Assembly (NCBI GenBank): GCA_022559985.1
Contig: JAFJTR010000005.1
Span: 620,001 to 684,000 of the forward strand
Direction of reading: 5' to 3'
DNA: 64,000 nt
Source of the DNA: Parastagonospora avenae f. sp. tritici 18332-5
Taxonomy: Eukaryota > Ascomycota > Dothideomycetes > Pleosporales > Phaeosphaeriaceae
The position numbers and the translations under genes were made by a program. Each line of letters starts with the position of its first letter. The first letter of the stretch is position 1. The notes under the pieces are model-generated. The model was not told the origin of the DNA. It made no database searches and worked only from the letters and a program-made list of their open reading frames with translations. Below are positions 21,501 to 33,638 of this stretch, piece by piece.

Positions 21501-22266
21501 CTCTTGCAGCGTTTTGGCTGTTTTGACGAGTGTTGACAAGTCACCCAGGAGACCCTTGCGCATGCGTCTTAGGCCAATGTGGGCAACAATTAGGCGCGAG
21601 TCCCGAGATAGGCATCCGGTTCTTTCCTATGGGGTATTAGCAAGCGGAAAGAGGCGTGAAACAAGGATAGCGACGTCAACTTACAAGGAAAAACCTGATG
21701 CCAGAGATCATTCCGCGGACGTAGTCCTGTCTCATGAAAGCAATCAAGTCACCATTCTCTCCGTCGCGGACAAGATCCCAAAGATGAGTGAGAGCGTTCA
21801 AGAGATTGCGCACGGCAGGATGATCGTAGGGCTCGCAGTAATTGGTAGGTAGCCATCCTCGGGCGCCGGAGGCCAGAAGAGTGCCGTCGGCCCAGCCATT
21901 GGGATGTACGGAATGGACGAGGATGATGTCGCCCTGCTTGATGGCTACGGTGATGGACGACTCGTCGGTCGAGGAGCAGACGGTCGAGGTAGGTTCGTAG
22001 TGATAGAAGGCCCGGAGATAGTTGTGGAAGACTGGCTGTGGAGGCGTTTGCTGTGCCATGACCTCGTTCGAGGTCTTGGGTGTTAATGGTGGTGAGATCT
22101 GGGATTGCGACTGTGATGTGACGGAGCGGGCTCCCCTGGAAGACTGGCGGCTGTGACCAAAAATGCCCACGCGGGACCTCTTTGGCGACTTTTGGATGTT
22201 CAAGGGTGCAACCAAAGCACTCGAGTGCTTGTCCATTCCGTCGTGCTCGAAGGCCCAATCTGCCAT
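18510..22266 (-). CDS. Cdc25-type Ras guanine-nucleotide exchange factor with SH3 domain
   Basis: Two exons, 22266-21685 and 21626-18510, joined by a 58-bp intron (21627-21684), give 1232 residues. Order of parts: basic/Ser-rich N-terminus; SH3 domain at about 84-145 (YLRAFYHYEP ... GDIILVHSVHPNGWADGTL ... GARGWLPTNYCEP); helical and Ser/Pro-rich middle; RasGEF N-terminal (REM) module at about 745-860; catalytic RasGEF domain at about 935-1180 with DPLELARQFTIIESRLF and GIYLTDLTFIDVGN. It should load GTP onto Ras at the plasma membrane upstream of cAMP/PKA and MAPK signalling, by analogy with yeast Cdc25 and S. pombe Ste6. The gene appears intact. Confidence 0.93.
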
Positions 22267-25200
22267 GGTCGGACGTGGAAGGCGGGGTTTGGGTGGTGCG
22301 CAAAGGGTCTCTCAAGAAAGTGGTTCGCTAATTAGCCGTTGCAGCTCGGCTGGTACAAGTTCGGGGCATCTAATCCAGGTGGGTTGGTGAGGTCGGTCGG
22401 ACCGTGGTACCGACCGTCAGTAGCTCACAGTAGTGGTTCGGAGCGTGCTGCAGGTGTTCAGTGGCGTCGATGATGTCGTCCCTTGGCTGGTGTTGGTGTC
22501 GGTGTTCTGCGCAAATGTTATTATTGTGTCCAAAGTGACAGAAGCGAGGAATGACAGCAGCGGCGCTCGGCCAGGCCTGAAGCAGGAATGCGGAGAGGAA
22601 GAGGCAACAAACGGAAAGATGCATACCCGTGACAAGGACCGATTGACAGGTCGAGTGTGGCTGGTGGCTGACAGAGGTCGAGCAGCGAGTGACAGTTTCT
22701 GAGGTGAAGTGATTGCCTATTGGGGATGCAGGCCGCTGGAAGGGTTGCAGGTGCAGTGAAACAGGCCCGCTATGGTACTGGACTCGGTCGAGTATGAGAG
22801 ATGATGCAACAGGTGCCGTTTCCGTGACGCAAAGATTTGGCGACGCGTTCAGCAGAGGCTCAGGCAGAGCAGGCGGAGGAGCTCAGACGCAGTCTGTTTC
22901 TCGTCGATGGAGCCGGGCGTTCGAGGGGGGGAGTCTGGAGAATGCAGCACAGCGTACTACTGTACTTGACGGGTGAGTGCAGGTGACGAAAGGACCCGGA
23001 CGACTGCAAGGATGGGGCCTGACGTGCGCAAGGAGCGTGCGTGGGGATCGTGCCTGCCAAACGGTCGTCGAGGAAGCTGCGGCCCAAGCGAACTGAGGAA
23101 GTCGCGAACTAGGACAACAAACACGGGCGAGGCGAAGCGGCCACTTCCAGTAGTTCTGGCCTACCGACTGCACAGTGCGCGGTCCGTTAGAGAGAAGTCA
23201 CAAAAATACCAACAACAGAGCGAGGAGTTTCTTCCAGCCCAACAGCAGCACACGCCATTATTATCGTCCCGGACGGAGGATGCCACGGCGCGGGCAACTT
23301 CAGGAAAAGCTTCGTGAAATTGACAGGCATGGGCGCAGGGGGTCAATTAGCAGCTGTCAGGGCCCTTCGCAGGGATGCTCGTCCAGGGCGCGGTTGGTGG
23401 GGCTCGCGGCGTCGTAACCGGCCTCGACTGGACCTTGGCCCCTTCGGCGACGCGACCGTGATTCGCGCCTCTGCGCCCGTGCTGCCCACGGAACCAGTGA
23501 CTTCTCTCCGGCTACGCTTCCCTTGCACAACTGCCCATATGTGAATGCCTTGTAACTTGTTCTCTGGGCGAAAGCGTTGAGAGCACCGCGTGCTATTCAC
23601 CCAGCCGACATGGCGACCGCCGTTGACACCACGGAGATCCCGCAGGCTGAAGAAAAAAAACGGTAGCTTCGGCCCAATTCATTCACTTCTCGCCCAGCAT
23701 CGCGACAACGACGACGATTGTGACGACTCCAGGCCCGTTGCATGCTTTCTGTGACCTCCCACGCTCCACGTTGTAAGCAGTGTGAATGCAGCTGGTCGCA
23801 TGAAGGAGACCCGCAGCGCACACGAACTACTGCAGCGCGAGGCTTGCCGAGACCCACCACGAACCTCATCCCCGGTCCTCTGCTGGCCTCGAAGGGGCAA
23901 AAGATTTCCCCTGCACGAGCGCGCCTAAACCGCAATCAGGTCTTTGCGGAACGGCACAGTCTCCCCCGGTTGCCACGGCTGACGCCTCCAATCAAGCCAA
24001 ACCTCACCTCCTGCATTTCCTGCATTTCTTCCCATTGGCCGGGCAAGAGGAAACATTTTGTACACTTGCAGCACCTGTGCGGTTGCGGCACCAGCCTCTA
24101 GGAAACGCATGCACCTACAGGGAGGAACGACCAGTCTACAGCCTGTCACGTACGAGTACGTGCGGTCCGTCCTTGAAAATGCCCTCGAATACGCCCTTCT
24201 TCCCTGCCCTGTGGAAGGGCTCGACAGTCAAGGTCCTTATCACGTCACATGACTCGGCAAGGGACGTCAGGCTCTTCCAGAGTTGTTGGGGTGTTTATGG
24301 CCCACTTTGGGCCTTGCCTGGGGATGAGCGCGACGATCTTGCAGTTCAGGACGGCGACCTCCAAGAACCATGATCATATCTCGCTTGGCGACGGTAGTGG
24401 CTTCGACCATTTACCCCGATCAACATGTGTACTCAGTCTGCATGCGGACAAGCCTACATGCTACCTGAGACGCCTACACGATGACATCTCTCTGTTTGCA
24501 GCAATTTCTGGCGCCGTGGTACCTATACCATTTTCCACGAAGTTAAGTTTTCGCTTGCGTTTACGTCACGTGCACCAAGCCTTTCCCGGAAAGGACCTTT
24601 TGAGTGACATTCCACGAGGGTTTAGTCTTGATTCGATTCATAGTCTTGAGTTTGAATGTCAAGGATTACTGACACTGGTGTTTTCTCTGCAAAGCAGCAA
24701 CATAGCACAGCACACTGAACCGGCCAAAAGTAACTTCAGGATGACCATGGTAATAGCACTACAAGCAACCTTCGCAAACTGAAACGCACTCATTATTGTA
24801 TGCACATTTCGGAGCCGTTCATAGTGCCTCAGCAAATCTAGTTCGCGCTTCAACACGGCTATGCAGCTGCCGCATTCCTAGCCTAAGGATTAGCACAGTC
24901 CTGCGGGAGCGACCGCATAAGAAAGTTAAACACCCTCCGAGTTCCCCGTCGAATCGCAATTGTGCGAACTTTGAAAAACAAAGCCCATGAACCTCGGAAA
25001 GTTTCTGAACCTTATGCCGATCACCTGGTAGATGCCCATTCTCGAAGGGTGATCCCTATCAACATGTGGCTCGCATCCGCTTGTCTAACCTCAAAAAGCC
25101 GTAGATCTGCAGCCAAACCATCGAAATGCTTGTGATCTACCTTCGGCACATGCAGTCGCTCCCGACACATCTCTCAACCACGAAAAAGCATCGTGAGCAC

Positions 25201-28200
25201 CTTGAGTACTGTCACTGTTGTGATTTGCGACAGGCATCGCTAAGAGACCCCGCGTCGGTGGATGCCAAGCACAATACGGGAAGATGGCGTCGTTCAATAG
25301 TCCAAAGCAATTCTCCGTGGACGGTACAGGAGTGTAGCTTGCATTAGAATCCCGGAGAGTTTGCCCGTCGCGTGAGGACGCTCAACAGTCGCGTGGTGTT
25401 GTGTGGTTACAACGCTCCGCGTCGGAAGTACACGCATCTTGAACGCAGCTGGGCGTCATAGTCTTCGACGGAAGTATGCAGCTAGTCCTCGGTCCCAGGA
25501 AACAATGATCTGTGTACGCCACGATCGCGAAGTTTAACGCAACACCAGACTGCGGAAGGTTTGTTCCCAGTGGCCGTTCGAGCCGGGCGACCGAGGTTGA
25601 GACCTCATTTGTACTCAGTATTGCTGTCTGTGTTTACAAGCATTCTACTCTACTTCTACGTCGGAGATGTCACTTTCGCACTACTTTTCCTGATCAGCAA
25701 CGATCATAAAGCACTATCGAAAGGTCAAAACCCACATCGGTGCACGCTCGCAATCGCATCAAGCAAGAGCTCAACAACTCTGGGTTTCATTCTTCACGAA
25801 CGCCCCCACCTCGAATTTTTCAACTCCGCGTATGTAGTCCTATAATACGGAAAACCCTCCGCCAATATATCTCATGGAGACTGTTTTGAGTGCTCCCTAA
25901 CCAACTTGGGACCTGAAACGCGAAGCCTTCTTTCCGAATTCGATCAGCGCGCGGGTAAACATTTCAGCTCCCGCAGCCTCGAATTACCAACCACTCAGCT
26001 TCGCGTGCTGCTCCAATGTCTGCACGAACTGCACATTGCCTACCCAGATTGGCCACGCCGCAATCTCCACAAACTCTCTTCTCGGACGACAATATGCTTT
26101 TACCCCACTGCCGAATCATCGTGTGTCCTGTTGTGTTGTTTATCGCGTTCATTCTGTTGTAAGGTTTGCGGGCGGCCAATCAGCTGCTACTCCCGCGCGC
26201 ACCCCACTTTCTTCCCGATGAACTGGTTGAGGGCACGGCTTATCAGAAAGGTCATCACAGCCGACGCACGTGTACCGAGGCATGGGAGAGCCTAGCACGC
26301 ACACCCTGCACATGTCTAGGATCATGTGATAGCACCGTGTCCTCGCGGATCCGGCTTCATGTCAGGGTAGGTGCTGACAGCCCAGATCACAGTAACACAG
26401 GCGGTAAGACGCTATCGCGCTCAGTACACCGGCTCACCGCAACGCGATCAATTCGGAGCTTCTGCGGTCGTTATTCAATAAATTGATGATTGGTCTACAA
26501 GTCGAAAATGAAGGCCAAATAACCGTTCGATAATTATGAGCAAGGATCATGGCTACATTGCTCAGTACTGCCGGTGGAACTCTTCTGGCAGGTCCGCCAT
26601 CCAGGATGCCCATCACTCGAGCGCATTTGCCTGATTCGGCATGCCCGTTTGACAGTGGATGCGGATCTCGATGGTCGTTCGAATGATGACAAGGACTCCT
26701 CTGTTTGTCAAGCTCACACGCGCATCGGACCCGAGTAGCAATTGCTCAGGACACTGATGATGCGACGCTGGAAATGAGCAAATACCACACCGCCCCCTAC
26801 TGCTCATCATGGAGCACAATAACAGCTTTGACACGGCTTTCTTTTTAAATGGAACCTTATGAAGGGTGCATTTCCAAGCAGCTGGCCTACCAGAGGCCTT
26901 GTTCTTCTCGAACGCAAGGCCACGCCGTTACGAGGCCCACTGTTCCAGCCTCAATATGCCCCGTGTCGACGCATAGCGGTGAATTGGCCCCGGAACACAC
27001 CGAGGCCAGCGACTCAGCAAGCATGCGATTGTGCGACTCAGACGGCTCAACGTCCGTCTCTTTTCTCTTGAGCAGCGTCTCGAGTCGTCGTCTGCAAAGA
27101 CTCGCCCGCGCATGTGAGGCTTGACGATCAGGGCGCTCCTTGCGTGCGGGACTGGTCTTCCGATATCTGCGCGCGGCTGCGAGTTTTACGTCAAGGGAAT
27201 TGCGGTCATTATCGATTGCGGGCGGGGATCTCGGCGCATACAGAACAACTGAAGAAGGTCGCGCGGCTGTGTTGGTGGCGCTTCGTTGCTTGGGTGTAGG
27301 ACCGAGAAGGATTCTAGATATCGGTATCAGCATTAAAATACCACCACCATCGCAATTCCAACGCTGATTGCCCTTCGATGTGGACCGATACGAGCCACGA
27401 AGGTTTGCCAGTGTCTCAGCGCTGGAGCCGACGAGACAATGTAATGGACAATGGGTCAACAAAATGATTGCAACACATGCAACCACGGCTGCCACGCCTC
27501 ATAGGGCTTCATGCTTCGCCGCATGTCCCGCTCATGCGGAATCGCGGCTCAGATCCGAGATCCAGGATAATTAGATGTGTTATGCGGCACCTCAGTTCTG
27601 CATTCCAGCCAAGACGGCGCAATATCAATCCTCTGCAACAACAACACTGTGTACCAACACACGCCGCAATGGTAAATGGTCCTGCAATATTATAGTTCTA
27701 CTACCACTGCGAAAATCACAACTATAGTTCTCCGCCGCAAGCACGGATGGGGAAAAACGTGTTTTTTCCTCACACATGTAATTCTATATTTAGCTCAGAT
27801 TTGAAACTACATGCGGTACCTGCATATGCAACGTACAGATGAAGAAGCTGCGAAGTACTTTTAGATTAGCATGTCAATGAAAAAAGTAGACACAATGCAA
27901 TACATTCCAGCAATTCTGACAGCTCTCGCGCAAAGCGTTGCAGTGTGGTGAATTTATCGTCTTTTAAACAAACTCCCTGCAATGGCAAAATTCACACACA
28001 CATATGCAATGATATGCAACACAGCCCGTCTCGTCTCAGCCTCCTCCAACATCCAACACACATCCCTCCCACGTCTGCATCTCTCATTCGAGGGAAATTT
28101 GGCCCACGTCCTCTTGTACTCCACCATGACTCCACCACTGCCTACTCAAGCAGTATAGGGCAGATCAGTGCATGTCTCGATGCTCAACGCGGTAGGTTGG

Positions 28201-29533
28201 CGTACGCTGTTGATGGCTGATATATGCACCCTGGTATGTTATGCGTGCGGTGGAGATTTGGGGAAGGCAGGCTGGGGTGGTGAACGCATGACCGAGTGTT
28301 TCGAGATGGGGGAGGGGGGTTTGCTTGTTGGCTTTGGGATTACGAGTTTTTCTTGTGTGTGAGTGTAATAGTTATGCCGAATAAGGCTCGTATGCCATGG
28401 CGAGGTTTATGCCGAGTAGCGTTCTTGTGCGATGACGAGTCGAGGTGTTCATGCATGCGGGTGCGTCTGGTTTGAGATGGTAGGTGTTTTGCTTCTGGAG
28501 TGTAGAATATGGTATGTCAGCGCGGATGGCCTGGGTCACTGAGAAAAAAGGAAGTGATTCAGGCAAGCGATATATTGAGAGGTCTCGTGACTTCATGCGT
28601 TGGGGGATGGATTTATTGGGGATCATGATGTGACGGGTGTGGCTTGAGGATACTACGATTTTCTTGACATGTAATAATTGACGAAATATTGGCTTCTACA
28701 CTGATTCGAGTTTGAGTGTACAGCAGTAGTGCGCATACATTCCAGCCTCTTACTTAGCTGTGCGCGTCGAAGCTGGGCATTGGACTTGCGTTCGATGCAG
28801 GTGTAAAGAACCTGGTGAAGATGCATAGCAGCTTGCGCTGCAGTATCTACACTACAGCCCAACAACATGCATGCGCCTTCCTCCGTGTCCAACAAAATTG
28901 CCACAGTGCTATTCGCAGGAACATTTGGCCGTACAGCACTTCAGCTGCGATAATACAGCCAATATTCCATTAGGCGATCTTCCGTAGCAGCCTTCCGATG
29001 TCGCATCACCTCAACATCATTCTCCACCTTGCCATCCAGACTCCCGGTCCACGGTCTCGCCTTCGCGGTCCACATAATATCCGGTTGATTGACCACCACT
29101 GAAAAGTATTGTGCGTGGCCATTTACCCCACATTCAACATGACCTAATGCGTGTGACGGGTGTGACGGCGGGCCGCTCGGGTTGCCGTTGTTACACAGCA
29201 TTATCGTGACCCACACTGGCGCTTTCAACATCTAGAATTTTCACGAATTCATCTGCCCGAACATGGTCCCGCTGGCTGTCTTCGCCGTTTTGATGATAGA
29301 TCGCAACGTGCCTAGGGCTGCACATGATGTCCACATCGAGGTGCATAAGCACAGCAGTATATGCTGAATGTCGTGTGATGCACCCAGAAGTGGAACTCTG
29401 TCCCTTGAGAGGAAAGAGAGGCCCGATGGCGCTCCTCTGTCGTCGCGGGGTCTCCGAGCAAGATCACTCTACCCGGCGCAGGGTAGTCGATGCTAAAGCT
29501 GACATTCGGCTAGGGTGATTTTGGAGACTGTGC
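22267..29533. other. Gene-poor region of about 7.3 kb
   Basis: Between the RasGEF start and the 3' end of PSF2. Open frames are short, overlap on both strands and carry no domain I recognise. The longest are 202 codons on minus at 26887-27495 (GTG start), 177 codons on plus at 24249-24782, and 96 codons on minus at 28941-29231. A tiny ATG frame at 23609 encodes 18 residues. The first kilobase is probably RasGEF promoter and leader. No long direct or inverted repeats are obvious by eye, so no transposon is called, though an old, heavily mutated element could escape this reading. Confidence 0.5.
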
Positions 29534-30404
29534 TCACTGCATGTCCATTTCGTCGTCGTCATAATCGGCAGCCGTGCCTGAGTATCCGTTTTCCAGCTCT
29601 TCCCGATCTCGGTCTCTCCGTTGCTGCTCTCGTGATGCTGCGATTCTCCTGTCGATTGTTAGCCTCTGCAACATTGTCCATCGCGGTGCCTGTATACCTC
29701 AGCCCATCTATGACACCCGTGACGAATGCTCTGGCCTCTCCCACTTCCATGCCGCCTACGCCGTTCATTTTGACGCCTCCTCCAGCATCCAGTACTTCGA
29801 CACCACTTCTAAGTTTTGCCATTCTGACTTCTCTGAGCCCCCTCAGCAGCTTCCGCACATTGTCTGGGTCCTCAAAATCATCTGATGCAGCTTCTAGCAG
29901 CATCTCCCCAATTTCTAACCAATGGTATGGCAGTGCATCTGGCGCTGCGTCTGCTGTGTTGTCCGACAAAAATGGCGGTGAGGTAGGTAGGGTGTTCGCT
30001 AAGGGCTGCGGAGGCAATCGTGGTGGCGGTGAAAAGGTCTCATCATGATCGATCTCGTGATCAAGGATGGCGGTAAGGGAATGCGAGTTAAGCCATGGTG
30101 GTGGGAGGATGTTGGCGCGCCGTTGACGTTTAAGTAGAAGGGCGAGCCAGAGGGGAACGTTGGTCCGATGAGGAGGATTGAGTGGTTTTATGCGCCCCTA
30201 TAGAATCTCAACTCACTATCCTCAAGTGTATACATTCGTGATCATGTCTCTGCGACGTGTATGGCGGGGTGTTTGCGGGGCATTACATACTCCTAATAAT
30301 TCCAGTCCCTCCAGTCTTTGGCGTGGTATCACCGTCACAAGCTCCATTTCGCATAGAAACGCTATTTCTGGAGGCGTCAGCCCAGGTGGAAGTGGCAGTG
30401 CCAT
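29534..30404 (-). CDS. PSF2: GINS complex subunit Psf2
   Basis: Three exons (30404-30291, 30197-29698, 29648-29534) give 242 residues. The N-terminus MALPLPPGLTPPEIAFLCEM is the Psf2 hallmark, followed by VTVIPRQRLEGLELL, VPLWLALLLKRQRRANI with PPPWL, HWLEIGEMLLEAASDDF, and the helical LLRGLREVRMAKLRSGVEVL. Psf2 is one of four GINS subunits of the CMG replicative helicase and acts in the nucleus at origins and forks. The C-terminal tail ends in an acidic run (YDDDEMDMQ). It shares a short divergent promoter with ALG10. Intact. Confidence 0.93.
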
Positions 30405-30592
30405 GCTTGCGACGCGTTATTGTGAGCTGTTCGGCTGTATATCGAAGGTTTGGCATGTCGGACGCGAACGCGACAATTACGCTAACCAATTACGAACTAG
30501 CTCCAGGGTCTACCAACTTTCTGGCCACTAATGTTCGACATCATCATTTCTCTCCATCACCGTGACTGTTCTCATCTTCACGAGAGCATCTG
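30405..30592. promoter_or_regulatory. Bidirectional promoter PSF2/ALG10
   Basis: Only 188 bp separate the two start codons on opposite strands, so both core promoters and leaders must fit here. No TATA box is obvious. Confidence 0.65.
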
Positions 30593-32479
30593 ATGCCTTC
30601 TTTCATACAGAACTGGCCGTTACACGCCGCTCTGCTGCTGACTTTCAACTGTTCGCTCACATGGTTGAGTCTAGTCTCAAAAGAAGTGCCAGAACCATAT
30701 CTCGTAAGTGCTTATAATCGTAGGGCCGGCGATGTAGTCCTTACCTCAAATCAGGATGAGTTTTTCCATGTGCCTCAGGCTCAAAAGTACTGCGATGGAG
30801 ACTATACATGGGATCCCAAGATCACTACTCCTCCAGGCCTGTAAGACGACTCGTGCATTGCACGCACCGCGAGTCACTGGCTGATCAATCCAGATACATT
30901 GCAGCCAAGCTCTTCAAACCGCTCTTGAGATGTAGCACAGCTTCTCTTCGAGCCTTGAATGTAGCGGCCATATGCCTTATCTGTCTTGTGAGCTACAGTA
31001 TCCTTCGGAAACTTCGCACGCCCCGTTCTCAACACGCGCCACCGAACGACAAAGACGAAGACAAGAAATCAGACCTCGGTGATTCGACCCTGTTATCGGA
31101 TGCCAACACAGCTCTCAATATTGCCCTCTTTCCTCCCTTATTCTTCTTCTCTGCGTTGTTCTACACCGATGTCATGTCAACCCTGGTGGTTTTGCTTAGC
31201 TTTCACATGTTCTTGAAGAGGACTACGTTCGAGGACTCATTGCAAAGCATTGGCACGGTATTTATTGGTGTAGTAGCACTTTTCTTTCGTCAAACGAATA
31301 TTTTCTGGGTGGCTGTGTTTCCCGCTGGTCTCGCTGTCACTGATGCTCTCAAAGCGAGCGCACCTTCCTCTCAGAGTAGAAAGCCCCAGACCATTGGTGG
31401 CATCCTTCACCAGAGCTGGAACAGTGGTATATTCCATGACTGCGCACTACAAGATGCTAACTTACAAGGTACGAACATGCTGTTCGTTCGCATCACGTCG
31501 CCTGCGCTAACCAGTGCCAGATTATGGTCTTTTGGTTGTCACTGTTGTAATTGCAGCGATAAGGAGCCCGGTATTGGTACTGCAGGTTGCCTCTCCTTAC
31601 CTTGTTCTTCTTGGTCTGTTCACAACCTTCGTTATCTGGAACGGAAGTGTCGTCCTTGGTATGTCAGATCATCCAAGAATTATTGACCGAGTCAAAGGCT
31701 GACACATGACAGGCGACAAGTCAGCACACACTGCCACCATTCATCTCCCGCAGATGCTCTATATCTGGCCGTACATCGCATTTTTCTCGGCACCGCTTGT
31801 AGTCGGACCGTTGGTCCGGCCCGCTGTCACGCTTCTGCCCAAACAGTTCCAAGCTCTCTTAGAAAGATATCATATCACACCAAGGACCTCAAAGTTCCCG
31901 GAAATATTGTTCCTGGGTCTGTTCATTCTTGGCGCCTTCTTCGCTGTTCACTTCAACACCATAATACATCCGTACACTCTGGCTGATAATCGACATTACG
32001 TATTTTACGTCTTCCGGATATTGCGACGTCACCCAGCAATCAGGTACTTAGCTGTCCCTGCCTACTATGTGTGTGCATGGCTAGCGACCAATGCCGTCGG
32101 AGGTTCGCCTAATGATGAGCAGCCACTAAAGCAGAAGCGCGAGAACGGTCACCCAACCAACGTCAAGACCGGACGTACGCCTTGCCAGATCAGCTTCTTC
32201 ACTATTTGGTTGGCCGCTACGGCGCTCTCCGTGGTTACAGCGCCTCTGGTCGAGCCTCGCTATTTCATCATCCCGTGGATCATCTGGCGCCTACATGTTC
32301 CGTCTGCCTCTGCTTCACTTCCATCAAAAGAGCAACGTATGCGAAGCTGGCACGACCTACGACTCGGTTTGGAAACGCTATGGCTATTGGCCATCGATGG
32401 CGCTGTGACATACGTTTTCCTATATCGAGGGTTTGAGTGGCCAAGCGAGCCTGGCAAGCTACAACGGTTCCTGTGGTAG
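30593..32479 (+). CDS. ALG10: Dol-P-Glc:Glc2Man9GlcNAc2-PP-Dol alpha-1,2-glucosyltransferase (Alg10/Die2)
   Basis: Adds the terminal alpha-1,2 glucose to the lipid-linked N-glycan precursor in the ER lumen. Five exons (30593-30703, 30755-30840, 30894-31468, 31521-31658, 31713-32479) with 51-54 bp introns give 558 residues. Diagnostic segments are VPEPYL plus DEFFHVPQAQKYC across the first intron, WDPKITTPPGLY, FRQTNIFWVAVFP, HTATIHLPQMLY, HPYTLADNRHYVFYVFR and VEPRYFIIPWI. Many hydrophobic helices fit an ER multipass membrane protein. No lesions seen. Confidence 0.94.
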
Positions 32480-33638
32480 ATGTGCTCGCTGATTGCGAAG
32501 TCGCATCGCACCTGGTCTGCAGCCTTGGATTTATAATCTGATCAGCTCGCGGAAGTGAAGCTGCTTGACCGGCATCAAAAGGATTAGTGGAACCGTTAGT
32601 GGGCCTCCACTGACGAGTTGTCAGAAATTGCAGCAGTCCCATGTCAGGGTTGGTAACACTGCTTTTTCGGTGACATGCAGACTCTATATCGGACAGTACA
32701 CGTCTCTATGCAAGGTCAGAACATACGCTGCCCCCATATTAGAGCGGTTCTCGACACCAATGTTGGCATACCATGTTGCAAGCAATGCAGATGACATCTT
32801 GATATGGCATATTTCGTGTTGTCCTGCCCCTGGCTATGAGACGCATGCAAAACGGTCTTGGCAGGTCTTCCCTAATCCCTGAACCTTACCTACTAGCACC
32901 GGTTTCTTACAGCGCATCACCAAGCCGCATTTGCGCCACTTAGGCTCGCAGCGCCAAAACTATGTCATGTGTAGTCTCATGTACACGGCTCCTTTGATAT
33001 CCTGAAGGCTATGCACGACCACGAAAATGTCCTGCTGACTGTTTAGGCCCCATCTCCAGGCAGCAGTGTTGCCCAATAATATATTGACGCGTTCATGAGA
33101 CTAGCCATCCTTGGATAGCTACCTCAATCTAAAGGCCCGCGGCCGCCTACAAACAAGCATACGCCCATTTTGGAGTGTCGATGCCCGACCGTGTAGCTGG
33201 CACTGCACTTACAGCGCAGCTCAAGTTTCAGTAACGCCCAAATTTGACAAGCAATTTTGACCAACGCCTCACGAAGCGATCCGGTCAGTCGCCCTACGGT
33301 CTGTGGGGCTTCACAGTTTGATGTGCAAACAGAGTTCGCAGCTCTAAATCTGCTTCGGATCTTGAGAACAACAGTCAAGTCTATGTCTGGGTCTTCCTTG
33401 GCGCCGTTACCCTTAGCAGTCACGTCTGGCTCAGCGTTGTGTTCAACTGAAGTTCCAGCGAGGCCGTCATATAAGTGCTTGAGCAGTCAAGATCTCTGAA
33501 GTAATTTCATTCGACGGCTAAAATTTCTAGGCATCAGGATCGAATCATTCAGCAACAGCCGTCTTTAAGGCACTCTGTGATGAAATTCCATACACAGCTT
33601 CAGATCTTCAAAAGACAGAGGCAATCAACGTCTCACAA
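32480..33638. other. Intergenic region, ALG10 to zinc-finger gene
   Basis: About 1.16 kb with only short, domain-free frames. It holds the ALG10 3' flank and the promoter of the zinc-finger gene. Confidence 0.5.

Noticed and set aside
23609..23665. ATG frame of 18 codons ending after an A-rich run, considered as the first exon of a gene
   Set aside because: A donor-like GT follows, but no downstream exon continues in frame.
24249..24782. Plus-strand open frame of 177 codons
   Set aside because: No domain, no splice context, random-looking residue composition.
26887..27495. Minus-strand open frame of 202 codons in the gene desert
   Set aside because: It begins with GTG, has no recognisable domain or codon pattern, and a frame of this length can occur by chance in 64 kb at this composition.
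28653..29231. Two adjacent minus-strand frames of 83 and 96 codons as a possible small gene
   Set aside because: The upstream frame starts with ATG at 29231, but nothing links the two and no homology is recognised; kept out of the feature list.
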